In this document: positions 60,062 through 64,000 of the stretch, piece after piece | Position numbering within the stretch: position 1 is the stretch's first letter | Layout: each line of letters opens with the position of its first letter | Assembly: GCA_013178185.1 (NCBI GenBank) | Contig: JABLXC010000005.1 | Span: 62,001 to 126,000 of the forward strand | Direction of reading: 5' to 3' | From: Anaerolineae bacterium | GTDB taxonomy: Bacteria > Chloroflexota > Anaerolineae > Anaerolineales > Anaerolineaceae | Length of the DNA stretch: 64,000 nucleotides | Translations under genes and position numbers: made by a program | Notes under the pieces: model-generated | Seen by the model: the letters and a program-made list of their open reading frames with translations, nothing else | The model's database searches: none | What the model was told of the DNA's origin: nothing

Positions 60062-61120
60062 TCAATCCTCCCAGGTGAACTTTTTGAGAAAATCGGGTTC
60101 TAAGCGGGCGATAAATTCAGCCAGGATGCGTCCAGCGCGGTAGATATCTTTGAGACTGACCATCTCAACAGGGGTATGCATGTAGCGCAATGGGATACTG
60201 ACTACCATGCTGGGATAACCGCTGGCGATGACTTGCATGGCATAGGCGTCGGTGCCGGAGTGGCGCGGCATGGCTTCCATTGTAAAGGGAATTTCCAGCC
60301 GTTCTGCCAGGTCTTTGAAGGCATTGAAAAGCGCCGGGTGGATATTAGGACCCCAGCCTAAAGTGATGCCCTTTCCGAGCGGGAAAGTGTTGTGGTCATT
60401 GCTTCCCGGTCCCTTTGCAAATGTAACGTCCACTGCGACAACGAGGTGCGGTTGAATTTCAAACGGAGACGTAAAAGCGCCCCCCAATGTTTCTTCCTCC
60501 TGAACGGTGGCTACAGCCCAAAGGTCCCATGTGTGCCTGAGGTGCTGGAGTTCATCCAGGCAGACTGTCAAAGCGGCGACCGAAGCGCGGTTATCCAGGC
60601 TGTGACCTGCCAGGGCTTCACCGGAGAGTTCGAAAGGCTCCTGCCCAAAGGAAATCAGATCGCCTGGGCGAACCAACTGGTTCACTTCTTCCGGCGGAAA
60701 GCCGACATCCACCAGCAGGTATTGGAGCGGAACCGTGCGGGTGGCTTTGTTGGGTGGCAGGAGGTAATCAGGGGGTTTGACAACTACCCCCGGCAAGACT
60801 TGCCGACCGTGGACGACCACAGGTTGTCCGGGCAGAATGCGGTCATCCACGCCGCCGATCTGGGTGATGCGCAAGAAGCCTTCCACGATCCCAGTCACCA
60901 TCAGACCGATGGCATCCATATGGGCGGAAATTAAGAGGCGCGGTCGGGGATCGGCGCCTTCGCCCCGACGTAGGCCGTGCAGGCTGCCCAGGCGGCTGAC
61001 AGCCAGCTCATTCACGAGGGGGCGCCATGTTTCAGCAATTAAATCGCGAATGGGAGTTTCATAGCCAGACAAACCGGGCAAAGAAAGCATTTTCTTAAGA
61101 AATGGGGTGATTTCTATCAT
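60062..61120 (-). CDS. M42 family metallopeptidase, first of three tandem copies
   Basis: Paralogue of the two following genes, 352 residues. Metal-site blocks are ISAHMDAIGLM, AGHSLDNRASV, TVQEEETLGGA, VVAVDVTFAKG and RYMHTPVEM, so catalysis is expected. It differs from the other two in the first Asp block (SLDNRAS in place of DDR) and in longer loops with PPDYLLPPNK. The copies are clearly diverged, so this is an old duplication with likely different substrates. It is followed by the interrupted copy after 3 bp and preceded by a Thr/Pro-rich membrane protein gene after 21 bp. Confidence 0.92.
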   Translation of the reverse strand: MIEITPFLKKMLSLPGLSGYETPIRDLIAETWRPLVNELAVSRLGSLHGLRRGEGADPRPRLLISAHMDAIGLMVTGIVEGFLRITQIGGVDDRILPGQPVVVHGRQVLPGVVVKPPDYLLPPNKATRTVPLQYLLVDVGFPPEEVNQLVRPGDLISFGQEPFELSGEALAGHSLDNRASVAALTVCLDELQHLRHTWDLWAVATVQEEETLGGAFTSPFEIQPHLVVAVDVTFAKGPGSNDHNTFPLGKGITLGWGPNIHPALFNAFKDLAERLEIPFTMEAMPRHSGTDAYAMQVIASGYPSMVVSIPLRYMHTPVEMVSLKDIYRAGRILAEFIARLEPDFLKKFTWED

Positions 61121-61141
61121 GCAATCAGAGTCCTATGTGTA

Positions 61142-61573
61142 TTATGGTGAGGTTGGCGTTAAACTGGGGACTGGTGTGGTAGGCGTATTGGTTTCTGTTG
61201 GAGGGGCCGGGGTATCGGTTTGGGTGGGAGGCTGGAGCGTGTCTGTGGCGGTGGGGGTGATGGTGCGCGTCCAGGTTGAGAAGGGGGTTAGAGTCAGGGA
61301 GGGAGTCCAGGTCAGCGTAATGGTTGGCGTTTGCGAAGCTGTGATGGTTAATATCGGTTGCGTAAATGTGCTGGATGGGGATAGAGTTTGGGGGATGGTG
61401 GCGGCCTGACTTGGGCTAGGCGAGGGGGTGGGTTGGCGGTTGACCGGCTGGCAGCTCCGCAGCACGATGAAACCCAGGCAATAGCAGGGTATGGTCGCAA
61501 GGATAATAAATAGAAGAGAAGAACGTGTTTTTGAGCGTCGATCCGCCCTGGAATCGATCGGGTTCTGAGCCAT
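61142..61573 (-). CDS. Single-pass membrane protein with Thr/Pro/Ser-rich tail
   Basis: No known family. The 143-residue product has a basic N-terminus, one transmembrane segment (about 19-38, SSLLFIILATIPCYCLGFIV) and about 100 residues made almost only of Thr, Pro, Ser and Leu (TPTITLTWTPSLTLTP). Such low-complexity stalks are probably exposed and perhaps glycosylated. It closely resembles in layout the protein at 9870-10427. Function is unknown. It is upstream of the M42 genes on the same strand with short spacing and may share their transcript. Low-complexity coding makes the exact start less certain. Confidence 0.7.
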   Translation of the reverse strand: MAQNPIDSRADRRSKTRSSLLFIILATIPCYCLGFIVLRSCQPVNRQPTPSPSPSQAATIPQTLSPSSTFTQPILTITASQTPTITLTWTPSLTLTPFSTWTRTITPTATDTLQPPTQTDTPAPPTETNTPTTPVPSLTPTSP

Positions 61574-61659
61574 GGTATCTGTATCATATCATCAGCCTGA
61601 CGGGATGACAAGCCTGATGATTGACGGCGAGAGAGGTACCCCAAAGGTTTTGAAAGTTT

Positions 61660-62625
61660 TTACCGTTTTTCTTCTGTTCCGACTTTGATCTGGGTCATTT
61701 CTTGTCGGACTGTTTGGTAGAGGTTTTCGGCCTTGAGGTTGGTGATGGTGTAGCATGGCGCATTGAGGTGATTTGCCAGATCCTGAGCCAGACCCTGATC
61801 GAAAGCTGCATGTTCCATGTTGATGACGACGCTATGGATGTCGTCTTCTGCGATTCGAGCTGCTATGGCTTGCGCTTCCTCTTGAGGAGACATGTGACCT
61901 AGAGAGACGTTCCCGGCGCCATCGGTCAGGACGATCAGGAGCGGCATCACGTCCGGGTGGAGGATATGTTCGCGCCGAAGAACATCATGCGCCAATTGCA
62001 GGCCGGCGGAAAGCGGCGTCTTGCCGCCGATGGGGATATCCGCCAGGGCGCTCTGCGCCAGCAGGACGGAATTGGTTGGCGGAAGCACGAGCGTAGCGCG
62101 GTCTTTTTGGAAAACGATCAGACCAACCCGGTCGCGGCGCTGGTAAGCATCGGTCAGGAGGGATAGAATGGCGCCTTTCGTTGCGGACATGCGCTCTGCG
62201 ACGGCCATCGACCAGGAGGCATCTACCAGGAACAGGACAAGGTTGGCGGAGCGGCGGACTCGCACTTTGCGCATATAATCATCCGAGCGGATGGCAAAGG
62301 CAACTCGTTTTCTTTCCTCTGTTCGCCTGTTTTGAAATGGGGCAGCGGCCCGGATGGTAGCGTCAAACGCCAGGTCATCCGCTTTGCCGCCCGCAGGGCG
62401 TGATTGCACATAGCGGCCGCGTTTGCGGTCGGAATGGGTGCGAGAGCGACGTCCGCCGGTCTTGCGCATGATCTGGTCGAGCGGGGTATCCAACCGACGC
62501 GCTTCAAAAACCTCGCCGGTTTTTGTGTGTTCGCCGCCATCCCACCAGGTGGCATTGGTGTTGTCGAACACGTTCTGCTGCAGCGGTTCTGGCTGTCCTA
62601 CGTCTTCGGTTTCTTCTTGCGACAA
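61660..62625 (-). CDS. VWA-domain protein, chelatase D-subunit-like C-terminal type
   Basis: Partner of the AAA+ protein encoded just before it. The 321-residue product has an Arg-rich N-terminal region (about 1-120, with RSRTHSDRKRGRYVQSR) and a von Willebrand A domain (about 125-300). The metal-ion adhesion site is DASWSMA, with the later Thr and Asp positions in GGKTPL and VLTDGAGN. Mg-chelatase ChlD proteins carry an extra N-terminal AAA+ domain that is absent here, so this is the VWA half alone. With ChlI-like ATPase (8 bp upstream) it may act with a CobN/ChlH-type large subunit in metal insertion, perhaps for cobalamin, but none is in the window. Confidence 0.9.
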   Translation of the reverse strand: MSQEETEDVGQPEPLQQNVFDNTNATWWDGGEHTKTGEVFEARRLDTPLDQIMRKTGGRRSRTHSDRKRGRYVQSRPAGGKADDLAFDATIRAAAPFQNRRTEERKRVAFAIRSDDYMRKVRVRRSANLVLFLVDASWSMAVAERMSATKGAILSLLTDAYQRRDRVGLIVFQKDRATLVLPPTNSVLLAQSALADIPIGGKTPLSAGLQLAHDVLRREHILHPDVMPLLIVLTDGAGNVSLGHMSPQEEAQAIAARIAEDDIHSVVINMEHAAFDQGLAQDLANHLNAPCYTITNLKAENLYQTVRQEMTQIKVGTEEKR

Positions 62626-62633
62626 TTCTTCAG

Positions 62634-63722
62634 TTAAGTTTTTTTTTGCTGGTCGCCAACCGTCTCGGTCACTTCGGAAGCTTTGGTGGTGCTGCTTGTT
62701 TGAAGTTGTTCGATGCGCTCTTGCAGCTCTTCCATGCCCATTTCGGTTTGCTGGAAGGGGCCTCGTTTGAGCCGGTGGGGCAGGGCCAGCTCTGCTGCCA
62801 GGGCAATATCACGGTCAGTGATAGATGTGCGACCATCAAAGGCGGCTTGCGCTCGGGCGGTTTTCAAGATCACAAGGTCAGAGCGATGTCCTTCCACGTT
62901 CAAGGAAGCTGTCAGGGCTGCAATTGAGAGGAGATCACGGCTGGTATGCCGTACCTGGTCGAGCAGTTTGCGGGCATTTACAATCTGTTCAGATAGCTCC
63001 TGTTCTTTGAGCAGCCATTGGTTGCGGAATGCTTCCGGGTCGGCTTCAAATTCCAGATTGCGTTCCATGATTTGAACGCGTTCACGTGCATCTCGGATGC
63101 CGTAAATTTCTACCGATAGCGCAAAGCGATCCAGCAGTTGGGGGCGCAAATCACCTTCTTCTGGGTTCATCGTTCCGACCAGGATAAAGCGAGCTGGATG
63201 GGAGAAAGAAATTCCCTCGCGTTCTACAATATTGACGCCCATAGCTGCCGAATCGAGCAGGATATCGACGACATGGTCGTCTAACAGGTTCACCTCATCA
63301 ATATAAAGGAGGCCGCGGTTGGCGGCTGCCAGCACCCCTGGTTCGAAATGCCTTTCGCCTTTCTGAATAGCTTTTTCGATATCGAGCGTACCTACCACAC
63401 GATCTTCGGTTGCCGAAACGGGGAGGTTGACAAAAGGCGTGGGGATCAAAACGGAGGGCAATTCTTCCCCTCGGGAATCTCTTTCGCGGCACTCGGTACA
63501 CCAGGTGGCTGGATTTTCAGGATCGCAGCCAAAACGGCAACCCCCGACTACTTTCACGCTGGGGAGCAAGGCCGCCAGGGCGCGAGCCGCCGTAGATTTT
63601 GCAGTTCCGCGCTCGCCTCGGATTAAGACTCCTCCGATACGCGGATCGACAGCGTTGAGGATCAGGGCGCGCCGCATGCGTTGTTGCCCTACAATTGCAG
63701 TAAACGGATAAATGACTGGCAT
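62634..63722 (-). CDS. ChlI/BchI-like magnesium-chelatase type AAA+ ATPase
   Basis: AAA+ motor subunit of a chelatase-like complex, 362 residues from the ATG at 63722. Visible blocks are YPFTAIVGQQRMRRALILN, Walker A GERGTAKST, GVLAAANRGLLYIDEVNLLDDHVVD (Walker B and sensor region), PARFILVGTMNPEEGDLRPQLLDRFA (sensor 1 and Arg finger region) and a C-terminal lid. A Cys set near residue 70 (GCRFGCDP, WCTECRERD) may bind metal and is typical of this subgroup. GTG at 63782 is an alternative start. It is followed by the VWA gene after 8 bp. Non-phototrophic bacteria often use such pairs for cobalt insertion or for MoxR-like chaperone tasks. Confidence 0.92.
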   Translation of the reverse strand: MPVIYPFTAIVGQQRMRRALILNAVDPRIGGVLIRGERGTAKSTAARALAALLPSVKVVGGCRFGCDPENPATWCTECRERDSRGEELPSVLIPTPFVNLPVSATEDRVVGTLDIEKAIQKGERHFEPGVLAAANRGLLYIDEVNLLDDHVVDILLDSAAMGVNIVEREGISFSHPARFILVGTMNPEEGDLRPQLLDRFALSVEIYGIRDARERVQIMERNLEFEADPEAFRNQWLLKEQELSEQIVNARKLLDQVRHTSRDLLSIAALTASLNVEGHRSDLVILKTARAQAAFDGRTSITDRDIALAAELALPHRLKRGPFQQTEMGMEELQERIEQLQTSSTTKASEVTETVGDQQKKT

Positions 63723-63800
63723 GCCTGTGTATTCAATCCTTGTGAACTGGATTTGTCTAACGACCGAAAATAAGTTTACCACACATGAACTACGCAGCGC

Positions 63801-63834
63801 AACCTTATTTTTAAGGTTTAGAGCGCGGTATAAT
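63801..63834 (+). promoter_or_regulatory. Promoter of the mutase subunit gene with palindrome in the -35 region
   Basis: A perfect TATAAT (63829-63834) lies about 32 bp before the ATG at 63866. The -35 position is covered by an exact inverted repeat AACCTTA (63801-63807)-TTTT-TAAGGTT (63812-63818), which may be an operator. The region also lies upstream of the divergent ChlI gene. Confidence 0.6.
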
Positions 63835-63865
63835 GTTAGTGGAGCAAATTGCTCTGGAGTTTGGG

Positions 63866-64000
63866 ATGAGAGAGCGGAAAATTCGGGTTTTGATTGCCAA
63901 ACCAGGCCTGGATGGCCATGACCGCGGCGCCAAGGTTGTGGCGCGCGCGTTGCGAGATGCCGGAATGGAAGTCATCTATACCGGCTTACGTCAAACTCCT
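63866..64000 (+). CDS. Methylmalonyl-CoA mutase-type cobalamin-binding subunit (3' end outside window)
   Basis: First 45 codons of a B12-binding domain that runs off the right edge. The sequence [22 protein letters not shown] contains the DxHxxG motif (DGHDRG) whose His binds cobalt from below. It continues [20 protein letters not shown], the expected next helix and strand. The start, without any catalytic barrel before it, matches the separate small cobalamin subunit of methylmalonyl-CoA or isobutyryl-CoA mutases. ATG at 63866 follows GGAGTTTGGG. Which acyl-CoA is used cannot be told from this fragment. Confidence 0.9.
   Translation, partial: MRERKIRVLIAKPGLDGHDRGAKVVARALRDAGMEVIYTGLRQTP

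Overview
The window looks like a piece of a Chloroflexota chromosome, most likely class Anaerolineae. This is inferred from gene content: many secreted or membrane proteins with Thr/Pro-rich stalks, WD40 and TPR proteins, PAS/GAF/GGDEF and HD-GYP signalling proteins, a PPi-type phosphofructokinase, a GatCA amidotransferase, and an XRE-cupin regulated purine-type cluster. Coding density is high and GC content is moderate. Nothing resembling a CRISPR array, rRNA operon or intact insertion sequence was seen.

Layout. 1-865: the 3' part of an AT-richer tyrosine recombinase converging on the 3' end of a CAU-anticodon tRNA, i.e. the probable edge of an integrated element. 1.1-12.3 kb: a pseudo-receiver/PAS/GAF diguanylate cyclase, an S41 protease, a CAP-domain lipoprotein, an HD-GYP phosphodiesterase with a zinc ribbon, gatC-gatA, a Thr/Pro-rich membrane protein and a TPR-WD40 membrane protein. 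12.4-26.1 kb: a YbaK-type deacylase, then a nucleobase/nucleoside uptake and breakdown island. The island holds an XRE-cupin regulator, two amidohydrolases (one with a damaged metal site), a BMP-type ABC importer (two permeases, double ATPase, lipoprotein) and a three-subunit molybdenum hydroxylase. Three strong promoters of this island share an 18-bp element overlapping the -35 box, so the operons are probably one regulon.

26.2-39.4 kb: a 1306-residue fusion of DppB-like and DppC-like permeases with an extracytoplasmic, catalytically eroded M28 domain; an orphan DNA methyltransferase; an SH3 lipoprotein; a nucleoside phosphorylase; PPi-phosphofructokinase; lipoyl synthase; a PAS-GGDEF protein; and the rRNA methyltransferases RsmI and RsmE. 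39.4-51.6 kb: a long tightly packed minus-strand run of a REC protein with a domesticated IS200/IS605-transposase-like C-terminus, polA, a TPR protein, DUF3054, ECF sigma, anti-sigma, NUDIX and FtsK. 51.7-64 kb: wecB and a glycosyltransferase, a phosphoribosyltransferase, a polymer-forming (bactofilin-like) membrane protein, a probable operon of three M42 peptidase genes (the middle one cut by an in-frame TAG) with an orphan solute-binding lipoprotein, a ChlI/VWA chelatase-like pair, and the start of a methylmalonyl-CoA mutase cobalamin-binding subunit at the right edge.

How the genes work together. The 13-26 kb island would import a purine-like compound, deaminate it and hydroxylate the ring. 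The phosphorylase at 32.7 kb and the phosphoribosyltransferase at 53.9 kb fit salvage of the products. Two cyclases and one HD-GYP protein point to active c-di-GMP signalling. The most unusual items are the permease-permease-M28 fusion, the signalling protein with a dead Y1 transposase fold, the paired intact and degenerate amidohydrolases, and the shared promoter element of the purine-type island.
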